Both the position numbers and the translations under genes were made by a program. From contig NC_133546.1 in the NCBI RefSeq assembly GCF_048773025.1, positions 92,521,104 to 92,585,103 on the forward strand: a stretch of DNA of 64,000 bases, given 5' to 3'. Source of the stretch: Camelus bactrianus. Lineage: Eukaryota; Chordata; Mammalia; Artiodactyla; Camelidae. Of this stretch, positions 13,175 to 26,018 are shown in pieces. The notes below the pieces were generated by a model. It saw only the letters and a list, made by a program, of their open reading frames with translations, ran no database searches and had not been told where the DNA came from. Position 1 is the stretch's first letter, and every line of letters starts with the position of its first letter.

Positions 13175-13423
13175 AAACCAGTGTAAAAGTTTCTCCTGCA
13201 ACCCGTTCCCTTGGTGCTAGATGAACGAACGTCTCTCCACAAGCTTAGTTCTGAGATATAAGTGTTTGTGAAAGCCGTCCTTCACATAGCTTGTTGGGAA
13301 CACAAAGTTTCTTTTCAGTTGCAAATTCCACTCTATACATATATATGGGGAGGTACTTGATCCAACACGGTTTTAAGGTGAAAACTGCAGGAACATCAAA
13401 CCGGTACTAGGAAACAGACTGAG
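13175..13423 (+). repeat. C/D hybrid monomer
   Basis: Begins as type C (AAACCAGTG, ACAAGCTTAG, AAGTGTTTGTG) and switches, at about the GCTTGTTGGGAACACAA block, to type D (AAATTCCACTC, CAACACGG, CATCAAACCGGTACTAGG). A matching fusion lies at 16907-17155. Confidence 0.8.
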
Positions 13424-15661
13424 AAACCAGAGAAAAGTTTCTCCTGCCACCCGTTCCCGTGGTGCTAGGTGAATGAACGTCTTTCCACGTACTCAGTTCT
13501 GAGAGATAAGTGTGTGTGAAAGCCGTCCATCACCTAGCTTGTTGGGAACACATAGTTTCTTTTCAGTTGCAAACCCCACACCATACATATATATGGGGAG
13601 GTACTAGCTCCAACTCGGTTTTAAAGCGAAAACTGCAGGTAATTCAAACCGCCACTAGGAAACAGACTGAGAAACTGGAGTAAAAGTTCCTCCTGCAACC
13701 CTTTCCCTTGGTGTTAGTTGAACGAACGTCTCTCCACATGCTCATTTCTGAGGGATAAGTGTGTGTTAAAGCCGTCCTTCAGCTAGCTTGTTGGGAACAC
13801 AATGATACTTTTCAGTTGCAAACTACACTCCATACATATATATGGGTAGGTACAACCTCCAACTCGGTTTTCCAGTGAAAACTTCAGGAAATTCAAACCG
13901 GCATTAGGAAACAGACTGTGAAACCAGAGTAAAAATTTCTCCTGTAAACCGTTCCTTTTGTGCTAGTTGAACGAACGTCTCTCCACAAGCTTAGTTCTGT
14001 GATATAAATGTGTGTGAAAGCCGTCCTTCACCTAGGTTGTTGGGAACACAAAGTTTCTTTTCAGTTGCAAACTCCACTCCATACATATATATGGGTAGGT
14101 ACTAGCTCCAACTCGGTTTTACATTGAAAACTGCAGGAAAATCAAACCGGCACTAGGAAACAGACTGAGAAACCAGAGTAAAAGTTTCTCCTGTATCCCG
14201 TTCCATTTGTGCTAGATGAACGAACGTCTCTCCTCATGCTCAGTTCTGAGAGATAAATGTGAGTGAAAGCCGTCCTTCAACTAGCTTGTTGGGAACACAA
14301 AGTTTTTTTCAGTTGCAAATTCCACTCCATACATATATATGGTGAGGCAGTAGCTCCAACTCGGGTTTCCAGTGAAAACTGCTGGAACTTCAAACCGGCA
14401 CTAGGAAACAGACTTAGAAACCAGAGTAAAATTTTCTCCAGCAACCCGTTCCCTTGGTGCTAGATGAAGGAACTTCTCTCCACAAGCTTATTTCTGAGAG
14501 ATAATTGTGTGTGAATGCCATCCTTCACGTAGCTTGTTGGGAACACAAAGTTTCTTTTCAGTTGCAAAACCACTCCATACATATATATAAGTAGGTACAA
14601 GCGCCAACTCGGTTTTCCAATGAAACCTGCAGGAACTTCAACCCGGCACTAGGAAACAGACTGAGAAATCAGAGTAAAACTTTCCCCTGCAACCCGTTCC
14701 CTTGTTGCTAGATGAAAGAACGTCTCTCCACATGTTCAGTTCTGAGAGATAAGTGTGTGTGAAAGCCGTCCTTCACATAGCTTGTTGGGAACACAATGCT
14801 TATTTTGATTTGCATACACCATTCCATGAATATATAGGGTGAGGTATTAGATCCAACTCGGTTTTACAGTGAAAAATTCAGAAAATTCAAACCGGCACTA
14901 GAAAACAGACTGAGAAACCAGAGTAAAAGTTTCTCCTGCAAACCGTTCCCTTGGTTCTAGATGAACGAACGTCTCTCCACATGCTCAGTTCTGATAGATA
15001 AGTGTGTGTGAAAGCCGTCCTTCACCTAGCTTTTTGGGAACACAAAATTTCTTTTCAGTTGCAAACTCCACTCCATACATATATATGGGGAGGTACTAGC
15101 TCCAACTCGGTTTTACAGTGAAAACTGCAGGAACATCAAACCGGCACTAGGAAACAGACTGAGAAACCAGAGTAATAGTTTCTCCTGCAACCCGTTCCCT
15201 TTGTGCTAGATGAACGAACGTCTCTCCACATGCTCAGTTCTGAGAGATAAGTGTGTGTGAAAGCCATACTTAACTTAGCTTGTTGGGAAAATAAAGTATC
15301 GTTTCAGTTGCAAACAACATTCCATAAATATATATGGGGAGGTACGAGCTCCAAATCGGTTTTACAGGGAAAACTGCAAGAAATTCAAAACGGCACAAGG
15401 AAACAGACTGAGAATCCAGAGTAAAAGTTTCTCATGCAACCCCTTCCCTTGTTGCTAGGTGAACGAAAGTCTCTCCACATGCTCAGTTCTGAGAGATAAG
15501 TGTGTCTGAAAGCCGTCCTTCACCTAGCTTGTTGGGAACACAATGCTTATTTTCAGTTGCAAACTCCACTCCATGCATATATAGGGGGAGGTAGTAGCTC
15601 CAACTCGGTTTTACAGTGAAAACTGCAGGAAATTCAAACCGGCACTAGGAAACAGACTGAG

Positions 15662-15910
15662 AAACCAGAGTAAAAGTTTCTCCTGCAACCCGTCCCCTTG
15701 GTGCTAGATGAACAAACGTCTCTCCACATGCTCATTTCTGAGAGATAAGTGTGTGTGAAAGACGTCCTTCACCTAGCTTGTTGGGAACACAAAGTTTCTT
15801 TTAAGTTGCTAACTCCACTCCATACATATAAAAGGGGAGGTATTAGATCCAACTCAATTTTACAGTGAAAACTGCAGGAACTTCAAACCGGCACTAGGAA
15901 ACTGACTGAG
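15662..15910 (+). repeat. U/W hybrid monomer
   Basis: Begins as type U (CATGCTCATTTCTG, GAAAGACGTCC) and ends as type W (AGGGGAGGTATTAG, CCAACTCAATTTTAC, GGAAACTGACTGAG). The switch removes type V and returns directly to X at 15911. Confidence 0.75.
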
Positions 15911-16316
15911 AAACTAGAGTAAAATTTCTCCTGCAACACGTTCCCTTGGTGCTAGATGAACGAACGTCTCTCCACAAGCTTAGTTCTGAGAGGTAATTGT
16001 GTGTGAAAGCCGTCCTTCACCTAACTTGTTGGGAACACAAAGTTCCTTTTCAGTTGCAAACTCCACTCCATAAATATATATGGGGAGGTACTAGCTCCAA
16101 TTCGCTTTTATGGTGAAAACTGCAGGAATATCAAACCGGCACTAGGAAAAAGACTGAGAACCCTGAGTAAAAGTTTCTCCTGCAACCCGTTCCCTTGGTG
16201 CTAGGTGAACGAACGTCTCTCCACATAATTAGTTCTGAGAGATAAGTGTGTGTGAAAGGCGTAATTCACCTAGCTTGTTGGGATCACAAAGTTTCTTTTC
16301 AGTTGCAAAATTCACT

Positions 16317-16334
16317 CCATATATATATATATGG
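16317..16334. repeat. 18-bp perfect AT palindrome in a Y monomer
   Basis: Same site and same 18-bp form as at 12585-12602: CC, seven AT steps, GG. These are the only two 18-bp versions I noticed, and they lie in successive HOR units. Confidence 0.8.
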
Positions 16335-16906
16335 TGGGATACTAGCTGCAACTCGGTTTTACTGTGAAAACTGCAGTAATATCAAACCGGCACTAGGAAA
16401 CAGACTGAGAAACCAGAATAAAAGTTACTCCTGCAACCCTTTCTCTTGGTGCTAGGTGAACGAACTTCTCTCCACATGCTCATTTCTGAGAGATAAGTGT
16501 GTGTGAAAGCCGTCCTTCACCTATTATGATGGGAACACAAAGTTTCTATTCAGATGCAAACTCCACTCCATACATATATAGGGGGAGGTATTAGATCCAA
16601 CTCGGTTTTACAGTGAAATCTGCAGGAACTTCAAACCGGCACTAGGAAACTGACTGAGAAACTAGAGTAAAATTTCTCCTGCAACCCGTTCCCTTGGTGC
16701 TAGATGAACGAACGTCTCTCCACATGCTCAGTTCTGAGAGATAAATGTGTGTGAAGGCCGTCCTTCATCTAGCTTGTTGGGAACACAAAGTTTCTTTTCA
16801 GTTGCAAACTACATTCCATTCATATATAAGGGGAGGTTCTAGCTCCAACTCGGTTTTACACTGAAATCTGCAGGAACTTCATACCGGCACTAGGAAAAAG
16901 ACTGTG

Positions 16907-17155
16907 AAACCAGTGTAAAAGTTTCTCCTGCAACCCGTTCCCTTGGTGCTAGATGAACGAACGTCTCTCCACAAGCTTAGTTCTGAGATATAAGTGTTTG
17001 TGAAAGCCGTCCTTCACATAGCTTGTTGGGAACACAAAGTTTCTTTTCAGTTGCAAATTCCACTCTGTACATATATATGGGGAGGTACTTGATCCAACAC
17101 GGTTTTACGGTGAAAACTGCAGGAACATCAAACCGGTACTAGGAAACAGACTGAG
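16907..17155 (+). repeat. C/D hybrid monomer
   Basis: Same fusion as at 13175-13423, with small differences (ACTCTGTACAT here against ACTCTATACAT there). It is followed by E and then K, whereas the other copy is followed by E and then L. Confidence 0.78.
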
Positions 17156-18650
17156 AAACCAGAGAAAAGTTTCTCCTGCCACCCGTTCCCGTGGTGCTAG
17201 GTGAACGAACGTCTTTCCACGTACTCAGTTCTGAGAGATAAGTGTGTGTGAAAGCCGTCCATCACCTAGCTTGTTGGGAACACATAGTTTCTTTTCAGTT
17301 GCAAACCCCACACCATACATATATATGGGGAGGTACTAGCTCCAACTAGGTTTTACAGTGAAAACTGCAGGAAATTCAAACCGCCACTAGGAAACAGACT
17401 GAGAAACCAGAGTAAAAGTTTCTCCTGCAACCCGTTCCTTTGGTGCTAGAAGAAAGAACGTCTCTCCACATGCTCAGTTCTCAGAGATATGTGTGTGTGG
17501 AAGCCGTACTTCACCTAGCTTGTTGGGAACACAAAGTTTCTTTTCAGATGCAAATTCCAATCCATACATATATATGGGGAATTACTAACTCCAAATCGGT
17601 TTTACAGTGAAAACTGCAGGAACTTTAAACCGCCACTAGGAAAAAGACTGAGAAACCGGAGTAAAAGTTCCTCCTGCAACCCTTTCCCTTGGTGTTAGTT
17701 GAACGAACGTCTCTCCACATGCTCAGTTCTGAGGGATAAGTGTGTGTGAATGCCGTCCTTCAGCTAGCTTGTTGGAACACAATGATACTTTTCAGTTGCA
17801 AACTACACTCCATACATATATATGGGTAGGTACAACCTCCAACTCGGTTTTCCAGGGAAAACTGCAGGAAATTCAAACCGGCATTAGGAAGCAGACTGTG
17901 AAACCTGAGTAAAAATTTCTCCTGTAAACCGTTCCTTTTGTGCTAGTTGAACGAACGTCTCTCCACAAGCTTAGTTCTGAGATATAAATGTGTGTGAAAG
18001 CCGTCCTTCACCTAGGTTGTTGGGAACACACAGTTTCTTTTCAGTTGCAAACTCCACTCCATACATATATATGGGTAGGTACTAGCTCCAACTCGGTTTT
18101 ACATTGAAAACTGCAGGAAAATCAAACCGGCACTAGGAAACAGACTGAGAAACCAGAGTAAAAGTTTCTCCTGTATCCCGTTCCATTTGTGCTAGATGAG
18201 CGAACGTCTCTCCTCATGCTCAGTTCTGAGAGATAAATGTGAGTGAAAGCCGTCCTTCAACTAGCTTGTTGGGAACACAAAGTTTTTTTCAGTTGCAAAT
18301 TCCACTCCATACATATATATGGTGAGGTACTAGCTCCAACTCGGGTTTCCAGTGAAAACTGCTGGAACTTCAAACCGCCACTAGGAAACAGACTCAGAAA
18401 CCAGAGTAAAATTTTCTCCAGCAACCCGTTCCCTTGGTGCTAGATGAACGAACGTCTCTCCACAAGCTTATTTCTGAGAGATAATTGTGTGTGAATGCCG
18501 TCCTTCACGTAGCTTGTTGGGAACACAAAGTTTCTTTTCAGTTGCAAACCCACTCCATACATATATATAAGTAGGTACAAGCACCAACTCGGTTTTCCAA
18601 TGAAACCTGCAGGAACTTCAAACCGGCACTAGGAAACAGACTGAGAAACC

Positions 18651-19646
18651 AGAGTAAAACTTTCCCCTGCAACCCGTTCCCTTGTTGCTAGATGAAAGAA
18701 CGTCTCTCCACATGCTCAGTTCTGAGAGATAAGTGTGTGTGAAAGCCGTCCTTCACATAGCTTGTTGGGAACACAATGCTTATTTTGAGTTGCATACACC
18801 ATTCCATGAATATATAGGGTGAGGTATTAGATCCAACTCGGTTTTACAGTGAAAAATTCAGAAAATTCAAACCGGCACAAGAAAACAGACTGAGAAACCA
18901 GAGTAAAAGTTTCTCCTGCAAACCATTCCCTTGGTTCTAGATGAAAGAACGTCTCTCCACATGCTCAGTTCTGAGAGATAAGTGTGTGTGAAAGCCGTCC
19001 TTCACATAGCTTGTTGGGAACACAATGCTTATTTTGAGTTGCATACACCATTCCATGAATATATAGGGTGAGGTATTAGATCCAACTCGGTTTTACAGTG
19101 AAAAATTCAGAAAATTCAAACCGGCACAAGAAAACAGACTGAGAAACCAGAGTAAAACTTTCCCCTGCAACCCGTTCCCTTGTTGCTAGATGAAAGAACG
19201 TCTCTCCACATGCTCAGTTCTGAGAGATAAGTGTGTGTGAAAGCCGTCCTTCACATAGCTTGTTGGGAACACAATGCTTATTTTGAGTTGCATACACCAT
19301 TCCATGAATATATAGGGTGAGGTATTAGATCCAACTCGGTTTTACAGTGAAAAATTCAGAAAATTCAAACCGGCACAAGAAAACAGACTGAGAAACCAGA
19401 GTAAAAGTTTCTCCTGCAAACCATTCCCTTGGTTCTAGATGAACGAACGTCTCTCCACATGCTCAGTTCTGATAGATAAGTGTGTGTGAAAGCCGTCCTT
19501 CACCTAGCTTTTTGGGAACACAAAATTTCTTTTCAGTTGCAAACTCCACTCCATACATATATATGGGGAGGTACTAGCTCCAACTCGGTTTTACAGTGAA
19601 AACTGCAGGAACATCATACCGGCACTAGGAAACAGACTGAGAAACC
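18651..19646 (+). repeat. 498-bp local duplication of P plus Q/P
   Basis: A two-monomer block starting AGAGTAAAACTTTCCCC at 18651 is repeated at 19149. The first pair is P then a Q/P fusion. The second is P then a normal Q. P monomers are unusual: GTGAAAAATTCAG replaces the usual GTGAAAACTGCAG, removing the PstI site. The block is also present inside the 7954-bp copy near 26605-27600. Confidence 0.75.
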
Positions 19647-19890
19647 AGAGTAATAGTTTCTCCTGCAACCCGTTCCCTTTGTGCTAGATGAACGAACGTC
19701 TCTCCACATGCTCAGTTCTGAGAGATAAGTGTGTGTGAAAGCCATACTTAACTTAGCTTGTTGGGAAAATAAAGTATCGTTTCAGTTGCAAACAACATTC
19801 CATAAATATATATGGGGAGGTACGAGCTCCAAATCGGTTTTACAGGGAAAACTGCAAGAAATTCAAAACGGCACTAGGAAACAGAATGAG

Positions 19891-20139
19891 AATCCAGAGT
19901 AAAATTTTCTCATGCAACCGGTTTCCTTTGTGCTAGATGAACGAACGTCTCTCCACAAGCTGAGTTCTGAGATATAAGTGTTTGTGAAAGCCGTCCTTCA
20001 CATAGCTTGTTGGGAACACAATGCTTATTTTCAGTTGAAATCTCCACTTCATGCATATATATGGAGAGGTACTAGCTAAAACTCGGTTTTACAGTGAAAA
20101 CTGCAGGAAATTCAAACTGGAACTAGGAAACACACTGAG
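19891..20139 (+). repeat. S/C hybrid monomer
   Basis: Begins as type S (AATCCAGAG, TCTCATGCAACC) and becomes type C (GAGATATAAGTGTTTGTG, CACTTCATGCATATAT, CTAGCTAAAACTCGG). It joins the end of the R-S region to the beginning of the C-D region. Copies lie near 27845 and 33065, the latter with a slightly different left part. Confidence 0.75.
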
Positions 20140-20886
20140 AAACCAGAGTAAAAGTTTCTCTTGCAAAGAGTTCCCTTGGTGCTAGGTGAACGAATGTCTC
20201 TCCACATGCTCAGTTCTGAGAGATAAGTGTGTGTGAAAGCCGTCCTTCACCTTGCTTGTTGGGAACACAGTGCTTATTTTCAGTTGCAATCTCCACTCCA
20301 TGCATATATAGGGGGAGGTACTAGCTCCAACTCGCTTTTATGGTGAAAACTGCAGGAATATCAAACCGCCTCTAGGAAAAAGACTGAGAAACCGGAGAAA
20401 AAGTTCCTCCTGCAACCCGTTCCCTTGGTGCTATGTGAAAGAACGTCTATCCTCATGCTCAGTTCTGAGAGATATGTGTGTGTGAAAGCCGTCCTTCAGC
20501 TAGCTTGTTGGGAACACAAAGTTTCTTTTCAGTTGCAATCTCCACTCCATACATATATATGGGTAGGTACTAGCTCCAACTCGGTTTTCCAGTGAAAACT
20601 GCAGGAAATTCATACCGGCATTAGGAAACAGACTGTGAAAACATAGTAAAAGTTTAACCTGTAACCCGTTCCCTTTGTGCTAGATCAACGAACGTCTCTC
20701 CACAAGCTTATTTGTGAGAGATAAGTGTGTGTGAAAGCCGTCCTTCACCTTGCTTGTTGGGAACACAAAGTTTCTTTTCAGTTGCAAACTCCAATCCATA
20801 CATATATAAGGGGAGGTATTAGATCCAACTCAATTTTACAGTGAAAAATGCAGGAACTTCAAACCGGCACTAGGAAACTGACTGAG

Positions 20887-21134
20887 AAACTAGAGTAAAA
20901 GTTACTCCTGCAACCCTTTCTCTTGGTGCTAGGTGAACGAACTTCTCTCCACATGCTCATTTCTGAGAGATAAGTGTGTGTGAAAGCCGTACTTCACCTA
21001 TTATGATGGGAACACAAAGTTCCTTTTCAGTTGCAAACTCCACTCCATAAATATATATGGGGAGGTACTAGCTCCAACTCGCTTTTATGGTGAAAACTGC
21101 AGGAATATCAAACCGGCACTAGGAAAAATACTGA
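20887..21134 (+). repeat. A/X hybrid monomer
   Basis: The left half is type A (AAAGTTACTCC, CTTTCTCTTGG, CCTATTATGATGGG). The right half is type X (AAGTTCCTTTTCAG, CCATAAATATATATGG, CGCTTTTATGG). It leads into Y and then a complete A, giving a two-monomer A to A interval of 498 bp. A second copy lies at 28841. Confidence 0.8.
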
Positions 21135-21384
21135 GAACCCTGAGTAAAAGTTTCTCCTGCAACCCGTTCCCTTGGTGCTAGGTGAACGAACGTCTCTCCA
21201 CATAATTAGTTCTGAGAGATAAGTGTGTGTGAAAGGCGTAATTCACCTAGCTTGTTGGGATCACAAAGTTTCTTTTCAGTTGCAAAATTCACTCCATATA
21301 TATATATGGTGAGATACTAGCTGCAACTCGGTTTTACTGTGAAAACTGCAGTAATATCAAACCGGCACTAGGAAACAGACTGAG
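20887..21384 (+). repeat. HOR unit 6, two monomers (A/X, Y)
   Basis: The shortest A to A interval in the window, 498 bp. It looks like a unit collapsed by recombination within A and X monomers. It is duplicated as 28841-29338. Confidence 0.78.
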
Positions 21385-22378
21385 AAACCAGAGTAAAAGT
21401 TACTCCTGCAACCCTTTCTCTTGGTGCTAGGTGAACGAACTTCTCTCCACATGCTCATTTCTGAGAGATAAGTGTGTGTGAAAGCCGTCCTTCACCTATT
21501 ATGATGGGAACACAAAGTTTCTATTCAGATGCAAACTCCACTCCATACATATATAGGGGGAGGTATTAGATCCAACTCGGTTTTACAGTGAAATCTGCAG
21601 GAACTTCAAACCGGCACTAGGAAACTGACTGAGAAACTAGAGTAAAATTTCTCCTGCAACCCGTTCCCTTGGTGCTAGATGAACGAACGTCTCTTCACAT
21701 GCTCAGTTCTGAGAGATAAATGTGTGTGAAGGCCGTCCTTCAACTAGCTTGTTGGGAACACAAAGTTTCTTTTCAGTTGCAAACTACACTCCATTGATAT
21801 ATAAGGGGAGGTACTAGCTCCAACTCGGTTTTACACTGAAATCTGCAGGAACTTCATACCGGCACTAGGAAAAAGACTGTGAAACCAGTGTAAAAGTTTC
21901 TCCTGCAACCCGTGCCCTTGGTGCTTGATGAACGAACGTCTCTCCACAAGCTTAGTTCTGAGATATAAGTGTTTGTGAAAGCCGTGCTTCACATAGCTTG
22001 TTGGGAACACAATGCTTATTTTCAGTTGCAAACTCCACTTCATGCATATATATGGAGAGGTACTAGCTAAAACTCGGTTTTACAGTGAAAACTGCAGGAA
22101 ATTCAAACCGGAACTAGGAAACACACTGAGAAACCAGAGTAAAATTTCTCTTGCAAAGAGTTCCCTTGGTGCTAGGTGAACGAATGTCTCTCCACATGCT
22201 CAGTTCTGAGAGATAAGTGTGTGTGAAAGCCGTCCTTCACCTTGCTTGTTGGGAACACAAAGTTTCTTTTCAGTTGCAAATTCCACTCTATACATATATA
22301 TGGGGAGGTACTAGATCCAACACGGTTTTACGGTGAAAACTGCAGGAACATCAAACCGGTACTAGGAAACAGACTGAG

Positions 22379-22625
22379 AAACCAGAGAAAGTTTCTCCTG
22401 CCACCCGTTCCCGTGGTGCTAGGTGAACGAACGTCTTTCCACGTACTCAGTTCTGAGAGATAAGTGTGTGTGAAAGCCGTCCATCACCTAGCTTGTTGGG
22501 AACACAAAGTTTCTTTTCAGTTGCAAACTCCACTCCATATATATATATGGGTAGGTACTAGCTCCAACTCGGTTTTACATTGAAAACTGCAGGAAAATCA
22601 AACCGGCACTAGGAAACAGACTGAG
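22379..22625 (+). repeat. E/M hybrid monomer
   Basis: Begins as type E (GCCACCCGTTCCCGTGG, CACGTACTCAG, GTCCATCACC) and ends as type M (TATGGGTAGGTACTAG, ACATTGAAAACTGC, GAAAATCAAACCGG). It skips F to L. A copy lies near 30333. Confidence 0.78.
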
Positions 22626-24220
22626 AAACCAGAGTAAAAGTTTCTCCTGTATCCCGTTCCATTTGTGCTAGATGAACGAACGTCTCTCCTCATGCTCAGT
22701 TCTGAGAGATAAATGTGAGTGAAAGCCGTCCTTCAACTAGCTTGTTGGGAACACAAAGATTTTTCAGTTGCAAATTCCACTCCATACATATATATGGTGA
22801 GGTACTAGCTCCAACTCGGGTTTCCAGTGAAAACTGTTGGAACTTCAAACCGGCACTAGGAAACAGACTCAGAAACCAGAGTAAAATTTTCTCCAGCAAC
22901 CCGTTCCCTTGGTGCTAGATGAACGAACGTCTCTCCACAAGCTTATTTCTGAGAGATAATTGTGTGTGAATGCCGTCCTTCACGTAGCTTGTTGGGAACA
23001 CAAAGTTTCTTTTCAGTAGCAAACCCACTCCATACATATATATAAGTAGGTACAAGCACCAACTCGGTTTTCCAATGAAAACTGCAGGAACTTCAAACCG
23101 GCACTAGGAAACAGACTGAGAAACCAGAGTAAAACTTTCCCCTGCAGCCCGTTCCCTTGTTGCTAGATGAAAGAACGTCTCTCCACATGTTCAGTTCTGA
23201 GAGATAAGTGTGTGTGAAAGCCGTCCTTCACATAGCTTGTTGGGAACACAATGCTTATTTTGAGTTGCATACACCATTCCATGAATATATAGGGTGAGGT
23301 ATTAGATCCAACTCGGTTTTACAGTGAAAAATTCAGAAAATTCAAACCGGCACTAGAAAACAGACTGAGAAACCAGAGTAAAAGTTTCTCCTGCAAACCG
23401 TTCCCTTGGTTCTAGATGAACGAACGTCTCTCCATATGCTCAGTTCTGATAGATAAGTGTGTGTGAAAGCCGTCCTTAACCTAGCTTTTTGGGAACACAA
23501 AATTTCTTTTCAGTTGCAAACTCCACTCCATACATATATATGGGTAGGTACTAGCTCCAACTCGGTTTTACAGTGAAAACTGCAGGAACATCAAACCGGC
23601 ACTAGGAAACAGACTGAGAAACCAGAGTAATAGTTTCTCCTGCAACCCGTTCCCTTTGTGCTAGATGAACGAACGTCTCTCCACATGCTCAGTTCTGAGA
23701 GATAAGTGTGTGTGAAAGCCATACTTAACTTAGCTTGTTGGGAAAATAAAGTATCGTTTCAGTTGCAAACAACATTCCATAAATATATATGGGGAGTTAC
23801 GAGCTCCAAATCGGTTTTACAGGGAAAACTGCAAGAAATTCAAAATGGCACTAGGAAACAGACTGAGAATCCAGAGTAAATGTTTCTCATGCAACCCCTT
23901 CCCTTGTTTCTAGATGAACGAAAGTCTCTCCACATGCTCAGTTCTGAGAGATAAGTGTGTCTGAAAGCCGTCCTTCACCTAGCTTGTTGGGAACACAATG
24001 CTTATTTTCAGTTGCAAACTCCACTCCATGCATATATAGGGGGAGGTAGTAGATCAAACTCGGTTTTACATTGAAAACTGCAGGAATTTCAAACCGGCAC
24101 TAGGAAACAGACAGAGAAACCAGAGTAAAAGTTTCTCCTGCACCCGTTACCTTGGTGCTAGGTGAATGAACGTCTCTCCACATGCTCAGTTCTGAGAGAT
24201 AAGTGTGTGTGAAAGCCGTC
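22482..24220 (+). repeat. 1739-bp tandem duplication, copy 1
   Basis: Seven monomers, from the middle of E/M through N O P Q R S into T/M. It is followed at once by a second copy at a shift of 1739 bp. N monomers in both copies share AAAGATTTTTCAG and GTTGGAAC, which separate them from N at 18149 and 26105. I saw no differences between the two copies. A third relative is 30436-32174. Confidence 0.88.
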
Positions 24221-24364
24221 CATCACCTAGCTTGTTGGGAACACAAAGTTTCTTTTCAGTTGCAAACTCCACTCCATATATATATATGGGTAGGTACTAG
24301 CTCCAACTCGGTTTTACATTGAAAACTGCAGGAAAATCAAACCGGCACTAGGAAACAGACTGAG
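24117..24364 (+). repeat. T/M hybrid monomer
   Basis: Begins as type T (CTCCTGCACCCGTTACC, GTGAATGAACG) and ends as type M (CCATATATATATATGGG, GGTAGGTACTAG, ACATTG). It is the seam of the 1739-bp duplication. A second T/M at about 25855 differs by CTTCACC in place of CATCACC. Confidence 0.78.
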
Positions 24365-25959
24365 AAACCAGAGTAAAAGTTTCTCCTGTATCCCGTTCCA
24401 TTTGTGCTAGATGAACGAACGTCTCTCCTCATGCTCAGTTCTGAGAGATAAATGTGAGTGAAAGCCGTCCTTCAACTAGCTTGTTGGGAACACAAAGATT
24501 TTTCAGTTGCAAATTCCACTCCATACATATATATGGTGAGGTACTAGCTCCAACTCGGGTTTCCAGTGAAAACTGTTGGAACTTCAAACCGGCACTAGGA
24601 AACAGACTCAGAAACCAGAGTAAAATTTTCTCCAGCAACCCGTTCCCTTGGTGCTAGATGAACGAACGTCTCTCCACAAGCTTATTTCTGAGAGATAATT
24701 GTGTGTGAATGCCGTCCTTCACGTAGCTTGTTGGGAACACAAAGTTTCTTTTCAGTAGCAAACCCACTCCATACATATATATAAGTAGGTACAAGCACCA
24801 ACTCGGTTTTCCAATGAAAACTGCAGGAACTTCAAACCGGCACTAGGAAACAGACTGAGAAACCAGAGTAAAACTTTCCCCTGCAGCCCGTTCCCTTGTT
24901 GCTAGATGAAAGAACGTCTCTCCACATGTTCAGTTCTGAGAGATAAGTGTGTGTGAAAGCCGTCCTTCACATAGCTTGTTGGGAACACAATGCTTATTTT
25001 GAGTTGCATACACCATTCCATGAATATATAGGGTGAGGTATTAGATCCAACTCGGTTTTACAGTGAAAAATTCAGAAAATTCAAACCGGCACTAGAAAAC
25101 AGACTGAGAAACCAGAGTAAAAGTTTCTCCTGCAAACCGTTCCCTTGGTTCTAGATGAACGAACGTCTCTCCATATGCTCAGTTCTGATAGATAAGTGTG
25201 TGTGAAAGCCGTCCTTAACCTAGCTTTTTGGGAACACAAAATTTCTTTTCAGTTGCAAACTCCACTCCATACATATATATGGGTAGGTACTAGCTCCAAC
25301 TCGGTTTTACAGTGAAAACTGCAGGAACATCAAACCGGCACTAGGAAACAGACTGAGAAACCAGAGTAATAGTTTCTCCTGCAACCCGTTCCCTTTGTGC
25401 TAGATGAACGAACGTCTCTCCACATGCTCAGTTCTGAGAGATAAGTGTGTGTGAAAGCCATACTTAACTTAGCTTGTTGGGAAAATAAAGTATCGTTTCA
25501 GTTGCAAACAACATTCCATAAATATATATGGGGAGTTACGAGCTCCAAATCGGTTTTACAGGGAAAACTGCAAGAAATTCAAAATGGCACTAGGAAACAG
25601 ACTGAGAATCCAGAGTAAATGTTTCTCATGCAACCCCTTCCCTTGTTTCTAGATGAACGAAAGTCTCTCCACATGCTCAGTTCTGAGAGATAAGTGTGTC
25701 TGAAAGCCGTCCTTCACCTAGCTTGTTGGGAACACAATGCTTATTTTCAGTTGCAAACTCCACTCCATGCATATATAGGGGGAGGTAGTAGATCAAACTC
25801 GGTTTTACATTGAAAACTGCAGGAATTTCAAACCGGCACTAGGAAACAGACAGAGAAACCAGAGTAAAAGTTTCTCCTGCACCCGTTACCTTGGTGCTAG
25901 GTGAATGAACGTCTCTCCACATGCTCAGTTCTGAGAGATAAGTGTGTGTGAAAGCCGTC
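24221..25959 (+). repeat. 1739-bp tandem duplication, copy 2
   Basis: Repeats 22482-24220. Downstream it runs into an N monomer of the other sub-variant (CTGCTGGAAC and CCGCCACTAGG at 26300-26340), which is the left edge of the 7954-bp second copy. Confidence 0.88.
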
Positions 25960-26018
25960 CTTCACCTAGCTTGTTGGGAACACAAAGTTTCTTTTCAGTT
26001 GCAAACTCCACTCCATAT

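Larger units (their letters stand above)
12678..16409 (+). repeat. HOR unit 4 (15 monomers)
   Basis: Order: A, B, C/D hybrid, E, L, M, N, O, P, Q, R, S, U/W hybrid, X, Y, 3732 bp in all. It lacks F to K, T and V. Its two fused monomers (13175 and 15662) mark the deletion points. Confidence 0.8.
16410..20886 (+). repeat. HOR unit 5 (18 monomers)
   Basis: Order: A, B, C/D hybrid, E, K, L, M, N, O, P, Q/P hybrid, P, Q, R, S/C hybrid, D/U hybrid, V, W, 4477 bp in all. It carries the only K monomer between 3 and 42 kb (near 17404), a local P amplification and a long deletion bridged by S/C. Confidence 0.8.
18065..24220 (+). repeat. 7954-bp-shift duplication, copy 1
   Basis: About 6.16 kb that matches 26019-32174 at a constant shift of 7954 bp (32 monomers). 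The match runs from within an M monomer through N, O, P, Q/P, P, Q, R, S/C, D/U, V, W, A/X, Y, A, B, C, D, E/M, N to S and into T. I noticed only a handful of base differences (for example near 18200, 20793 and 23880). Confidence 0.85.
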
